From: Symbiodinium sp. CCMP2592
Taxonomy: Eukaryota > Sar > Dinophyceae > Suessiales > Symbiodiniaceae
Assembly (NCBI GenBank): GCA_905221615.1
Contig: CAJNDT010003257.1
Location: forward strand, 470,001 to 534,000
Length of the DNA: 64,000 bases
Direction of reading: 5' to 3'
A model generated the notes under the pieces. That model was not told the origin of the DNA and did not search any database. It saw only the letters and a program-made list of their open reading frames with translations. A program made the position numbers and the translations under genes. Numbering within the stretch: the stretch's first letter is position 1; the number at the start of each line of letters is the position of its first letter. This document shows, in pieces, positions 46,643 through 57,105 of the stretch.

Positions 46643-47711
46643 CTCTGGCGATGTCCCATACAACTGCGGCCGGCCGCAGTGAGTCTTAAAAAGATTTGAA
46701 AGCATCGGGGTTAGATGAAAGACTATCATTGGAAGGCTTTTGTGCTAGGGACTCGGGCGTTCGACTTTGGCGGGGTGTTGCCGGCTTTAATTTTCAAAGT
46801 AACATATCCGCAAAGCCATCCCTCTTAAAGATACGTCACGTCCTCAACACAACCGAACCCCCAAACCCTACACCCCCCTTGTCAAGCTTGCCTCTGAACC
46901 CTGCAGCCCACAGCACAACCCCCAAAACACGAACCCCGAAGTGCAAGTCCAACCACACCCACGCCCGCCAGTCCCCAAAACCAACACCCCAGCCAAGCAG
47001 CGCTAAGCCCGTTGAAACCTAGATCCCGATCTTTCCCCGATGCAGGTGCTGTGGCGCTGGCGAAGCAAGTGAGTCGTCCACAAATGTGGATTGGCATCGC
47101 CACATGTGCGTCAGCCCATAAAGTTCGATGTGACACGGGTAAGTGAGTACGAGGTTACATGTTGCGGTGATGTGCATAGCAGCTCTAATGGATATTCGGA
47201 ACTATGCCGCAGCCGGAAGCAAACGTGAAGCGCGAAAACCCTTGTATATAGAGCACACTGAGTTTCGCTCGCGTAAAAAGCGGGTGTCAAGTTCAGATTC
47301 AGGTTCTTGTTGGTAGCCGGGATGAGCGGGTCAAGTTTCAGGGTATGTTTACACGGGATTGTTGTGTTTGGCGTTTGGGATCCCTTGTTACTGCAAGCAC
47401 TATATGTAAGGCCCAAACTTGCCTGCATCAGGCTATATTATGTATACAGCAGTTAAAACAGCAAAAACCACTAAAATTTTTCGCCAGGGTCGAAAGCAAC
47501 ACCTAGTTTACAGGTTCTGGATGCAGGTGCCATGAAGGACTACGGAAACCACAGTGTGGTAGAGCCAACACCATGATTCAGAAACAGACCTCAGGATTTT
47601 TTTGCCCATATAAGAAACTTTTTGAATGATAATGTTGTAGCGTTCACCCGGGAGCTTAAACCCTTAAAGCCACAAGCGCGAAACCCTACACCTTCGCTCC
47701 GAACGATACAT

Positions 47712-47812
47712 TATAGGGGCCTAAATAATTACCAATACTATTGTGGGGTTCCGTATTATACTTACAGTATAATGGCACCCCAAATCCTATTCTAATTATG
47801 AAGGCCCCTATA
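47712..47812. mobile_element. MITE-like element, family TAGGGGCCTAAATAATTACC
   Basis: The left end TATAGGGGCCTAAATAATTA and the right end TAATTATGAAGGCCCCTATA are imperfect inverted repeats. The interior has CAATACTATT and, further on, CCCTATTCTAATTAT-like words shared with copies at 49257, 54004, 58973 and 63424. Ends are flanked by TA, compatible with a TA target-site duplication. Confidence 0.8.
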
Positions 47813-47954
47813 TTACAGAGCCCCACTATAGGTCCCTTATAGACCTCTGTTAAGATCCCTTTAAAGGAGCCCTACTATAGGTCCCTTATAGGCCCCTTTT
47901 AAGGATCGGATCCCTTGAAAGGAAGACTAGTCTAATTATTCAGGCCCCTACTTA

Positions 47955-48046
47955 GAGGTTCATAGAAGTGGGGTTATGAGTAGGGTAACTATACTTAAAA
48001 CCCATATTACGGGACCTATAACCCCGCTTATAACTACCCATGAACC
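47955..48046. mobile_element. MITE-like element, family GAGGTTCAT...TATAACTAC
   Basis: The left part GAGGTTCATAGAAGTGGGGT and the right part CGCTTATAACTACCCATGAA pair as inverted repeats. Related copies lie at 49690-49790 and 62561-62670. Confidence 0.7.
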
Positions 48047-48099
48047 TCAAGTATATTATGACCCTCAATCTCGCTCAGCCGCCCGCTTTAGCAGCTCAG

Positions 48100-49091
48100 G
48101 TACTTGAGCACCCTCGACCTCAAAGTCCAGGACTGCGCCCAGCTGCTGCTGGCCTCAAAGGGGGGTCTCCGAAAATTTGGGGTACCTTAGGGTTCCTTGA
48201 AAGGGGTACTATAAGGGTTCCTTCAAAGAGCTCTATACGGGTTTAGAGTTTCCGAAAGTTAGGGGTACCTTATTTTGGGGGTCCTTATAGTAAGGATCCG
48301 ACTGTTTAGGGTGCTATATCAGGGTCCCCTATTTCCGGAAATTCCACTATCTGGGCTTGGAGTACCATACTCTAATACTTTTTTGGGGGGGACCTGTTAC
48401 TTAAAGGAGGCAAGTATGAAATACAAGTCTGTACTTTTTTCCCAGGTTGGTTCAAAGCCCATCTAGAATCACTCATCACTGTTATGCTTGTGATGATTCT
48501 TTCTTTTGAGTACGGTCTTTTTTTCTGGCAGTTTGCGCGTGTTTTTTGAGATTCGAGTCTTCGGGGGTTGGGGTGTAACCAGGGTTTGGGTTTTAATGTT
48601 GACAGTTCTGGGTTTAGGGTTGGCACCAGCTCAGGCGCAGGTTTAAAGGGATCAGTGCAGCAAAAGCTTCAACCAAGATTCAACCATGTGGGCTTCAAGT
48701 CGACCGAAGTGTTTCGAGGTATTTTGCATGCACTTGATGCATGTAAGTACACTAACACAAGGCTATGCATGGGTGTACGAGGAAGTGTTCCGACCAAAAT
48801 ATGTATCACTACGCAGTAGGAACGTGTGTGAATAAAAGCCTGGATGCCCTAAGCCCTAAACCCAAAGCCCCAGAGACCCGTGAATCGAGCCATGAAGGTT
48901 CGAAATCCTCGATGATGGTGATGGCAAGATCACGATTTCCGAGTTCTCGCATGGCCTGATGCTTCTGAAAGGTCAGGCACGCGCTCTGGATATCATGGTG
49001 CCTGGACTCGTCTCATGTTGGGGATTTTCCAAGCCCGGGGTTCATGTAGCATTCTGTTTGAAGCGGTTTTATTACCCTACTACTACTACTG

Positions 49092-49128
<37 letters not shown>

Positions 49129-52100
49129 ATAACCATCGTAGCGTTTGGAGCGACAGGAAGCGCGAGCTCAGGGCGAGTGGAGACCTTGAGCTTGTGAAGA
49201 ACCTGTTTTCTGCTTCCCGCCCTGGCAGACAAGATCCAGAACTCCGACAAAACTGTGGGGCCTAAATAATTACCAATACTATTTTTGGGGGCTCCTTATT
49301 ACAATTGTAGTATAGTGGGCCCCAAAACCCTATTCTAATTGATTAAGGCCCCTGCAGTATTCGTGGTCTGTCGGTTCTTCTATGATGATCCTCGAAACAC
49401 CATGTCAACACGTCGATTGACTACAGCCGGGGTTGATTATGTAGCTTATGACAGAAAGACAAGATGTTTATTTGCTGTGAGGCATCCGCAGTCCGTCCGT
49501 GTGAAGTGAGCAGAAGCAAAAGTTTACCGAGCACTGACAATTGCGAAATACATCACGGGGATAATGGTGCTGATAAAGAAAGAAGAAAGCAACAGGGACA
49601 ACGAAGTAGCTCTCTGCAAGCCCTAACGTCTGAACCTTAGAAGCCCTGAACGTCTACACCCGCAACCCCAAACCCTGTTCACCTTTACCTTTTGTTGAGG
49701 TTAATGGGTAGTTCTGAGTGCCTAAGTATGAGCTATGACTACGCTTACTAATAAAACCCACTTCTAACTACACATGAAGCTCCAGTACGGCTCATCGCAT
49801 TTTTTTGCAACCAGTACTATCGAACAGCTTCAATATTTCAGGTTTTAGGGTGTGATGCCGGGTCCAGGGTTCAAGGTGGTCTGGTTGTTTAGTACTACAG
49901 GATGCCGCTTTTCAGAGCAGCTATAATAAGCAGATAGCGGTCTGTGTATTGTATTTGTGGTTCGGTTTTGTCTATTCATTGCTGTTCCTCTTTGTCGTCC
50001 CCCTGTTACATTCTAAACGATTTATTGCGTATTGCATTCTATTGTAATATTTCAGAATAGATCATAGTATCTCTTAACATACCACAACATGTTTCAAGCT
50101 ATTCTGATATGTTGCCATTTTTTTAATATCTCATATCATGTTCTACTAATATCGTCATAATAATCATACATTGTGACATACTCTGAGATATTATGACCTT
50201 CTAAAATATGTCATGACACGTAACGACACATTTTTATATGTAGAATAGCAGTCTGTATTGCATGTATTGCATCATACCATACAAAAATGCATGTTGTCCT
50301 AGCGAAAGCCTGCTCAGGTTCTGCAGCGCGAAAACGCCAAGGTGCTGAAGGTGTGCCAGGGAATTCGGGAAGCCCTGCGTGGAGGCTGGGTATAGGGTTC
50401 AGGGTATAGGGTTGAGGGTATAGGGTTTAGGGTCATAGGGTTAATAGGGCTTTCTAAGGGCCATTTCAATTCGGGCCTCGGGCCTTCAAGGGCTAAGATG
50501 GGAAGGATTTAGGGTTTAGAGCACAGGGCTTTCGGGAGCACGCATGTCCTGCAACAGGTGCGTTCCGACAAAACCTGATCAGACGCTGCTGCGGGAATGA
50601 GGGGGGAGGAAGGGCGCAATGGGGGGGGGGGGGGCGGGACGCCAATAAATCAGTCATGACATGGCCGCTGGGCGTCAGGAACTTGATGATTGATGCCAAA
50701 AGACTGTGGCAAGAGTTTGCGCATGTTTCCGCTCTGGCCGTGGGCGAAGGAAGATCTGGGGTTTGGAGGGCTGAAGGGGTCAGGGACCTGGGATGAAGCC
50801 GGGAGAGTCCCAAGCCCTATATTACTGTAATTATTACTCAAGAATGCGCCTGCCATCACATGAAGGATAGAATTACCCCTATATAAATTATAACTTAATA
50901 TCCCTTGCTTGACTGAGACTTTAGGGGCTTACCCCTATGACTTATAAGATCTTTTGCTTGATTGTAACTGGGCTTTGGAGTAGCATACTTTAATACTTTT
51001 TTTCGGGACCTGTTACTGAAAGGGAACCATTATGAAACAAAGAGTCTATACTTTTTTCTCCCTGGTTACTTCAAAGCCCAGTTATAGAACCCTACTATAG
51101 ATCCCCTATAGAGCCCTTTAAGGAACCCTCTAACTCTACCGTTTTCTCCCTGGTTACTTCAAAGCCCAGTTATAGAACCCTTCTGTAGATCCCCTATAGA
51201 GCCCTTCAAGGAACCCTCTAACTCTAAGATTATGAGGCTTTGGGGCTTCGGAGACGCGAAGTGATGCGCCGGAGGCGTCCCGTCGACGCCGAAGAGGCCC
51301 CCGGAGCCGCAACACCCGCGCGCCGTGTGTGCCCTCTGAGAGGCTCCAGGGCACTCCTCCGAGCCAAGTGTCCCCCTCTTTCAGGTGCAGGGCCCCTAAA
51401 CCCTAAACCCTAAACTTAGGGGTACTTAGAAGTATTTTCTAATTTTTGGTTACTATAACCCCTAAGAAACAGCTAAAATTAAAATTGTTGCTAGGGTTCT
51501 AAGTTCAGTATAGAAGAGCCTGATCCCAGATTTTGCAAATGGTTCTAGTGCATGCAGTCATACAGTATACTATTCCTTACTAAAAAGTTGCTCCAGGATG
51601 GTGTCTTCACAGTATACTACATGAATCATGGGTTGCGGACCCTGGACCCTAAACTCTAAATCCTAAGCCACAAAGCCTATCCTACAGGAAGATGTAGTTC
51701 CCCCATGAAGGACGTCAAAAGCCGTTTTCAACATGCCTGGAGGCGAAGCCGTTAAGGCTTACTTGGTACCGGAGCGCTGCTGAAAGCAGGGGCTCCCGAA
51801 AGCCCATGGACATAAGGATCCCATGTTTGAGGTATAAGAGCCCCTCTAAGGGCCTGGAGGGATATCGAAAATCCGAACTGCGAGATCCTTATGCTTATGT
51901 GGCCCAAACACAGCCCAAAGTTTGGCGAGCTCAAGAAAAGACCGAAGATACCCTAAACCGTAAACCCAGCCCGAAGATTTCGGGCTTTGGATAACCAGAG
52001 TCTGGGGAGGCTCTACGTAGAAGTGCGACGACTTGCATTCAATGCCGATGTAAGACCTCATAACTCGAAACACCCGAATGCATGGAGGCCCAGTCTATAT

Positions 52101-53312
52101 GTGAATTCTGTTCAAACCCGTCAGGGCCGTAGGTAGGCGAGATCCTAACTCGGAAGAGCTCCATGTGCTACCTGATACAAGCAGTGAGCATGACTGGGTC
52201 CAGGCCTGTGTCGTCTCATAGTTTGTTACAGTTACAGGGTATTTGGGAGGACCACCCTTGTCACGTGAATTTCTGCATCTACCTTCCAAAAGGATCATCC
52301 TGGTGATTTCTTCAAGAATAGGCTACATAACTAGTGAAATGAACCTCCCAAGCCCCATTGTGATGACTAAGGCCCCTACATTCGCATCCCCCTAGCTTGC
52401 ATCGAACTCACTTAGGGTTCACGGGGTATCACCACTAGCAGCCTGAAGAAGAAGCGCATTTCAGGCGACCTTTTTGCAAGCAAGGCTGAGGAGAGTCATT
52501 GCCTGTATTGAACTCTACCACTGATCATGCCTTTTAAGTTCTTCCGGTCCTCCAAGAAGCCAATGAAGATAATGTAGGAACCTGATTAAGAAACCCCGGG
52601 CCTATACCCCAAAATAGTAGGATCCAGACAAGAGCCCTAATGAAGATCCAAGGTTTCTTGATCAGGTTCCTACCTTAATGAATATAAACATTGAAGTGCC
52701 GGCCGTTCAGGTATGCAGAGTGTGGTGCCGGCTGTGTTATGGAGAAGCGGAGAGCCGTCAGACCCTGGAAATCCCTGGAAACATGTGTAAGCATGTGCCC
52801 TCCTCTCCGTACACCTCCCTACATCCTACTCCCAAAAATCAGTTGAGCTTTCCCGGCCGTTTGGACACCGACGTGTTGGTTTTGATCTCAGGTTCAGAGG
52901 ATCCGCGCCACATTCTTGCAGATCCTGTCGGCCCCGAAGCCCGCTAAACCCCGGGCAACGATAGGTGCACCCTTTGATCGTCCCCTAGGTCACCGCAAGA
53001 CTCGAAAATCCCCCAAAGCCTTCGCGCACGGAAGCTGATACAAGATTAAGCAAGAAAGCTCATGTAGGAACCTGACTAAGAAACCCTGTGCCCATAACCC
53101 CATAGCATGGTTCATATAAGGAGCCCTAATAAAGGCCCAAGGTTTCTTAATCAGGTTCCTACATTACACCCCACATCCCTTTGTCTCTTGGCCCCCAGAC
53201 GGCTGCCAGGTTGGGGACTCCAGTTGCTTGACATCGCCCTACCCAGCGCCTTCGACAAGAGCATTGTCGAGACGCAGGCAGAGCTTCTGTCGATGGGCTT
53301 GGAGTTGGACTG
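48100..53312 (+). CDS. Voltage-gated cation channel, 3' exons (second EF-hand region and C-terminal part)
   Basis: 48100-48141 gives YLSTLDLKVQDCAQ; 48898-48997 gives FEILDDGDGKITISEF then SHGLMLLKGQARALDIM; 50318-50378 gives VLQRENAKVLKVCQGIREAL; 53210-53312 gives WGLQLLDIALPSAFDKSIVE and onward. Donors are GCTGCT, GTGCCT, GTGGAG and GTTTAG; all acceptors are AG|G and the phases agree. This order (EF-hand, GLMLLKGQARALDIM, then a charged helix) is the cytoplasmic tail of dinoflagellate voltage-gated channels. The EF-hand loop lacks Asp at position 1 or has lost one residue. The first exon starts with one base of a codon, matching the phase-2 end at 3801, so this is most likely the continuation of the channel at 923-3801. 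Further 3' exons are uncertain (see 56581-56650). Confidence 0.68.
48244..48346. mobile_element. MITE-like foldback element, family GAGTTTCCGAAAA (copy 3)
   Basis: The left arm GAGTTTCCGAAAGTTAGGGG and the right arm CCCCTATTTCCGGAAATTCC are imperfect inverted repeats. The interior CCTTATTTTGGGGGTCCTTA matches the copy at 3271. Confidence 0.75.
48352..48464. mobile_element. MITE-like element, family GGGCTTTGGAGTA (copy 1)
   Basis: Starts TGGGCTTGGAGTACCATACT and ends TTGGTTCAAAGCCCA. The interior AATACTTTTTTGGGGGGGAC, then GTATGAAATACAAGTCTGTA, is shared with 50967-51085. Noncoding insertion in a channel intron. Confidence 0.75.
49078..49130. repeat. (CTA)n trinucleotide repeat
   Basis: About fifteen near-perfect TAC/CTA units, one interrupted by GCT. 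Intronic microsatellite. Confidence 0.95.
49257..49355. mobile_element. MITE-like element, family TAGGGGCCTAAATAATTACC
   Basis: Left end GGGGCCTAAATAATTACCAA; right end TTCTAATTGATTAAGGCCCC; interior TACTATTTTTGGGGGCTCCT. A close relative of 47712-47812. Confidence 0.8.
49690..49790. mobile_element. MITE-like element, decayed copy of family GAGGTTCAT
   Basis: TTGAGGTTAATGGGTAGTTC at the left and CACTTCTAACTACACATGAA at the right form an imperfect inverted pair like 62561-62670. The remainder is diverged. Confidence 0.5.
50620..50640. repeat. Poly-G tract
   Basis: A run of about 14 G at 50622-50635 followed by CGGGACG. It is prone to assembly length error. Confidence 0.9.
50967..51085. mobile_element. 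MITE-like element, family GGGCTTTGGAGTA (copy 2)
   Basis: Left end CTGGGCTTTGGAGTAGCATA; right end TGGTTACTTCAAAGCCCAGT. Interior AATACTTTTTTTCGGGACCT and GAGTCTATACTTTTTTCTCC match copy 1 at 48352. Confidence 0.8.
51058..51228. repeat. Direct tandem repeat of about 80 bp including a MITE right end
   Basis: TCTCCCTGGTTACTTCAAAG followed by CCCAGTTATAGAACCCT and GATCCCCTATAGAGCCCTT occurs twice in a row (from about 51057 and from about 51144). The first unit is the right end of the preceding MITE plus its flank, so a partial duplication followed insertion. Confidence 0.8.
52571..52679. mobile_element. MITE-like foldback element, family GTAGGAACC (copy 2)
   Basis: The left arm AATGTAGGAACCTGATTAAG and the right arm TTGATCAGGTTCCTACCTTA are inverted repeats. 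The interior CCAAAATAGTAGGATCC resembles the copies at 1980 and 53061. Confidence 0.8.
53061..53167. mobile_element. MITE-like foldback element, family GTAGGAACC (copy 3)
   Basis: Left arm CATGTAGGAACCTGACTAAG; right arm TTAATCAGGTTCCTACATTA. It ends about 40 bases before the channel-like exon at 53210. Confidence 0.8.
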
Positions 53313-53582
53313 GTTTAGGGTTTACAGTAGAAGCCCAAAAGTTGGAAACACAATAGTCTCAAGCCTTAAGAGTCATGTACAGGGAATCCCAGCAATGTTT
53401 GGCCTTAATCCGGTTTCCAATTTTATGGGGTTTACTATACGGTTTAGGGTAACGACAGCGCTAGAAAGAGTGATGATCCTGGCAGCCACAGAAGGAGTAC
53501 TACTGCTAGTCGCAGTCACAGCGTTTGTACTACACAGCACAGTGTCGGCAGTTTCGTGCATACTGTGTAGATACAATACACA

Positions 53583-53584
53583 CG

Positions 53585-53620
<36 letters not shown>

Positions 53621-53745
53621 TTTTGTACATGCTTACATGCATATGCGTATGCGTATATATATATACACACATGCATATACATATATATTTATATTTATAT
53701 TTATATATATATATATATATATGTGAAACTGCACATTCGCTGATA
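53583..53745. repeat. (TA)n and (CATATA)n microsatellite cluster
   Basis: Alternating (TA)n at 53587-53617 and 53698-53722 with ATGCATATGCGTATGCGTAT-type units between. Frames through it code Tyr/Ile strings on both strands and are not genes. Confidence 0.9.
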
Positions 53746-54003
53746 TACACACCTAGATGTAAGTATGTACGTATGCAAGTGTGTATATGCGCATGTATGT
53801 GTATGTGCATGTCTATGTGGATATTGTAAAAGAAGCAGGAAGCAGACCGACATGGACCCGGAGCAGAGCTTTTTGAGACTGTTTAGGGTTTAAGGGTTTA
53901 GGGTTGTTTGAGAAGTCGCATGTGCTGTGGCAGGTACAGAACCAGGCGATTAGCACGGAGAAGTTCGCTCAGGAGCACTAAGATTCTGGATCTCAGGTTT
54001 TTG

Positions 54004-54160
54004 TAGGGGCCTTAATAAGTACCCATACTATTTTGGGGGCCCCTTATCATTAATATATGTTTCTGGCCTCCAAACCCTATTCTAATTATTAATCGGGGGT
54101 TCCTTATGATAGTTATAGTATAGTGAGCCCCAAAATCCTGTTCCAATTATCAAGGCCCCT
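54004..54160. mobile_element. Compound MITE-like element, family TAGGGGCCTTAATAA
   Basis: It starts GTAGGGGCCTTAATAAGTAC and ends AATTATCAAGGCCCC. It contains the interior words of the family twice (ACCCTATTCTAATTATTAAT, then TCCTGTTCCAATTATCAAGG), as if one copy had inserted in or recombined with another. Confidence 0.7.
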
Positions 54161-54164
54161 AAAG

Positions 54165-56060
54165 TATGCTGCATTTGGACACCTCGATGTTGGAGTTCAG
54201 AGCCTTCGGCTTCCTACCTAAACCTTACGGCTTTAATCCTGAGAACCATCCTTAACCACCGAGACCTAAGCCATGAACATCAAGGCCCTGAAACGTAAAA
54301 GCGTGATGTCCTAGAGCCGGAACTAAAACTTCGACGAAATCTACGAAACCACCGAGCTTCATGCAAGCCTGTTCATGTAATGGCTTAGTGTGTGCGGAAC
54401 ATCTTCAACTCACCAGAATCCGTAAACCTTGGTGAGTCATGCATCTTTTATTGGTGCAGGTCAAGCTCAGACAATGTTTTCGGGTTGGGGCGGGACATGC
54501 TGGCAGGTCGTAGTCTTTGATATACTTTCATGGACATGACTCAAGGACAGATTGTGATGGATAACAATCTGTGCAGACGCTTGTATGTGGAGTCTCAGTT
54601 TCTATCATGAGGCAAGGGATGTTTGTGGTTTGTACCCCCGACGCGTGTTTTACTAAAAGTGACGTTTAGGTATCTTACTGTGATTGAAAGAAGAACAACC
54701 ACAAGATCAAGAACCAACACTATACCTAGCCGGCCGATAGGCATCAGTGTTTAGATTGAGGGCTAAGGTACTTCGTCCTGTAAGCATAGGATCAACAGCA
54801 GTTTGCGATGTTAGGATTTTGTCAGCCGCAAGCTCCCTCAAACCCTAACCCCCATGACCTTCCGAAGATGGCAAAGTCGGAAGCACGGACACCCAAGCAT
54901 AAAACAGAAGCCCGATCGCTCAAAGCCCCGAGGCTTCAGCAGATAGCCTCAAGCCTTGCAATCCTAAACTCTCAGCCCTAAATAAAGCGATCATGCCCGA
55001 GCTCTAATTAGTAAGCTATCAAAGCTGCCTACCCCTATACACCCGGCCCCCCGACAATCGTACAACCCTATCACGACTAGGACACATGGAAAGCAGCTTC
55101 CCTAACCAGGTCACATGCAGTGCCAGGTATATGATTGCTGCCAACCCACTTGATCCCTAACACCTATGGCTACGCATCGAAACTTTATGCCAAAAGCCTA
55201 CAGTCAGGAATCACATTGCTTACCAGAGCTCCTAAACCCTGAACACTAAACCCCGGCAGCCTAAGAGACTGGCTTTGCCCCCCCTTGATCCGAATTTTAA
55301 ATGAGCTGGCCGGCCAATTTGGCTCAAGGAAGGTGCGACATAGATTTGTTGGGGAATGTTGGGGATCTCCGACGTGTGGAAGCTCTTGTACTGTGCGCTC
55401 ATAGCCGCAAAGTTGGTTATGAGAAGATTTGGAACCGAGATCCTCACTTAGAGCAATTTAAACTATTTCTGGAGTCTAAACAGTATACACTTTAACCCTG
55501 GATCTTGTAAACCCCTATATGCCCCATACCCTCTCAACCGCCAGACCGTCCTTTCGGTTTGCAATGGCAAAAGGCGAAGAAGGTGCAGCTCTGGCTTGGG
55601 TGTATTTTGTTGCGCGAGGTTTCAACGGAGGGCTGAGGCTGTGGAGTTGTTTTTAAAGCTTTTGGGTTTCTGGCTTTATGGGTTTAAGCTTTAGGCTTTA
55701 TGAGTTTAGGGTGTATGGCTTTCGTGTGTAAGGCTTTGTTGCTTGAGATTCCGCGCTGGAGGCTTTCGGGATGTGTGGCCCTTCGGGAGTTTGATCAGTT
55801 GGAGTCGGTGTTAGCATGTGCTCTGCAACTATCGACGATCGTTGCAATGCGCCCACAACCACGAACCCAGTTCTCCAGCAGGCAGGAACGTGAAGTTGTC
55901 GTTTGAACACATCAGTTGTAAATTTGTAGCGGAGTGACTCCAGCTTCGGACCACAACGAAGCGAATTGACATAGCATAAGGTTGCATGCTAATCCGGCGC
56001 TTGAGCTTTCGAGCTTCGAATTCGGTGCAGCACCTCCTTGCGAGCCTGGTCCAAAGTCCT
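54165..56060. other. Long noncoding stretch with telomere-like words
   Basis: AT/GC-balanced intron-like DNA with scattered CCCTAAAC words and no supported exon. The only notable item is a spliced-leader-like sequence at 55315-55330. Confidence 0.4.
55315..55330 (+). other. Sequence resembling the 3' part of the dinoflagellate spliced leader
   Basis: GCCAATTTGGCTCAAG differs by one base from the last 16 bases of the conserved dinoflagellate leader (GCCATTTTGGCTCAAG). The upstream five bases do not match. It could be a relict from a retroposed mRNA or a chance match; no gene is seen directly behind it. Confidence 0.35.
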
Positions 56061-56067
56061 AAGCCTT

Positions 56068-56165
56068 ATATAGGACCGGAATACTTGCTAATATAGTTCG
56101 GCTCCTATTGCAACCGTAGGATTAGGATACTATGCCCCAAACCCTACTCTAAGTATCAAGGTGAT
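56068..56165. mobile_element. Decayed MITE-like element, family TAGGGGCCTTAATAA
   Basis: TATAGGACCGGAATACTTGC through CCAAACCCTACTCTAAGTAT to CAAGGTG keeps the family's interior words, but both ends are eroded. Confidence 0.45.
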
Positions 56166-56580
56166 TTTTAGTAGCCGAAGCCCAACTTGCTTGCTCACGC
56201 TTGCCGTTGGCTCAGAGCGTTTTCGTGTTCTAAGCGAACCGTTGCTCAGTTTGACCTGAAGTGCATCTTGCTTCTGGCATCCTGGTTGCAGTTGGCAGTA
56301 TTACAGTCGCAGAGCATTGCAGCGCTGTAGTATTATAGTAGTGTAGCCTTGCAGATAGTATTGTCGTAGCATGGAAATTATAGTATGATATAGCATTATA
56401 GTAGTAGTGTGGTAGTCTAGAACTACAGTGTTCTTGTGGTCCAGCGGCTAAGGGTTCAGGGGTTTCGTGTTCATAATATGGGGTGCTTGGGTTTGGTTCC
56501 TGCTGTGGTGAGTTTTCGGGTTTCAGCAGCTGAATTGCCAAACCCTGAGGCCCAGATATGGAGTTTTGGTTCTTACATAG

Positions 56581-56650
56581 GGGAGTGGTTCAACGCGAGC
56601 TCTGCCTTCAAAAGCTACGGCAAGTTCGCGTTCAGGAATTGTGCGAGGCT
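56581..56650 (+). CDS. Possible further channel exon, unassigned
   Basis: After TACATAG the frame reads GVVQRELCLQKLRQVRVQEL and ends CEA before a donor GTAATT. The AG|G acceptor and phase 2 match the end of the exon at 53312. Another frame of the same DNA reads SYIGEWFNASSAFKSYGKFA, which is also coding-like. I cannot decide between them, and it may not be an exon. Confidence 0.3.
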
Positions 56651-56995
56651 GTAATTGCGTGTACTCCATAAACTCTCAAAGCACGCCGCCCCGAAACATC
56701 CACCGACCGGCGAGCTTGGAAAACCTGAAATGTTTCGGATTGGAGGCGTATAATAAGGTCCATACTTAGGGTTTGGGGGAAAGGCTTGCAGAAGCAAGCT
56801 GCGAGCCTCCTTGCGACGCCCAAAATCGAAAAGAGCCCATGGCCCCAGGATTGCAATCATGGCCTTGAGTGACGTGGGCAGCTCCATGGCGTTCGCCATC
56901 GCTCCCTCTACTCTCCGCCCGGGCGTCGCAGCCCAGGCTCGTGGGTGAAACGTGGTCTGCCGGACTCGAGGTCCTCCACGCAACACCGGATGAAT

Positions 56996-57105
56996 GTAGG
57001 GGCCGTAATGATTATAAGACGGTTTTAGGGTATACAGTATACAATACCCCCATGATACTAGGAACCCTACGGAATTGTGTTGGTATTCATTCAAGCCCCT
57101 ACATT
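56996..57105. mobile_element. MITE-like element, TAGGGGCC...GGCCCCTA-related
   Basis: Left end TGTAGGGGCCGTAATGATTA; right end GTATTCATTCAAGCCCCTAC followed by ATTA. The interior (GGGTATACAGTATACAATAC) is a small palindrome and differs from other copies. Confidence 0.65.

Larger units (their letters stand above)
46643..48099. other. Junction region between gene C unit and channel 3' exons
   Basis: Homology to the gene B flank continues to about 47075. After that the GGCGNNGGCG motif disappears and MITE-like elements begin (47712-47812 and 47955-48046). Between them GCCCCACTATAGGTCCCTTA and similar words recur. No gene is supported here. Confidence 0.45.

Noticed and set aside
49078..49130. 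Trinucleotide tract as a CRISPR-like or coding repeat
   Set aside because: Plain (CTA)n microsatellite without spacers, inside an intron.
53373..53829. Open frames on both strands around the TA tract
   Set aside because: Tyr/Ile/His strings from a microsatellite; only 53210-53312 upstream looks like an exon.
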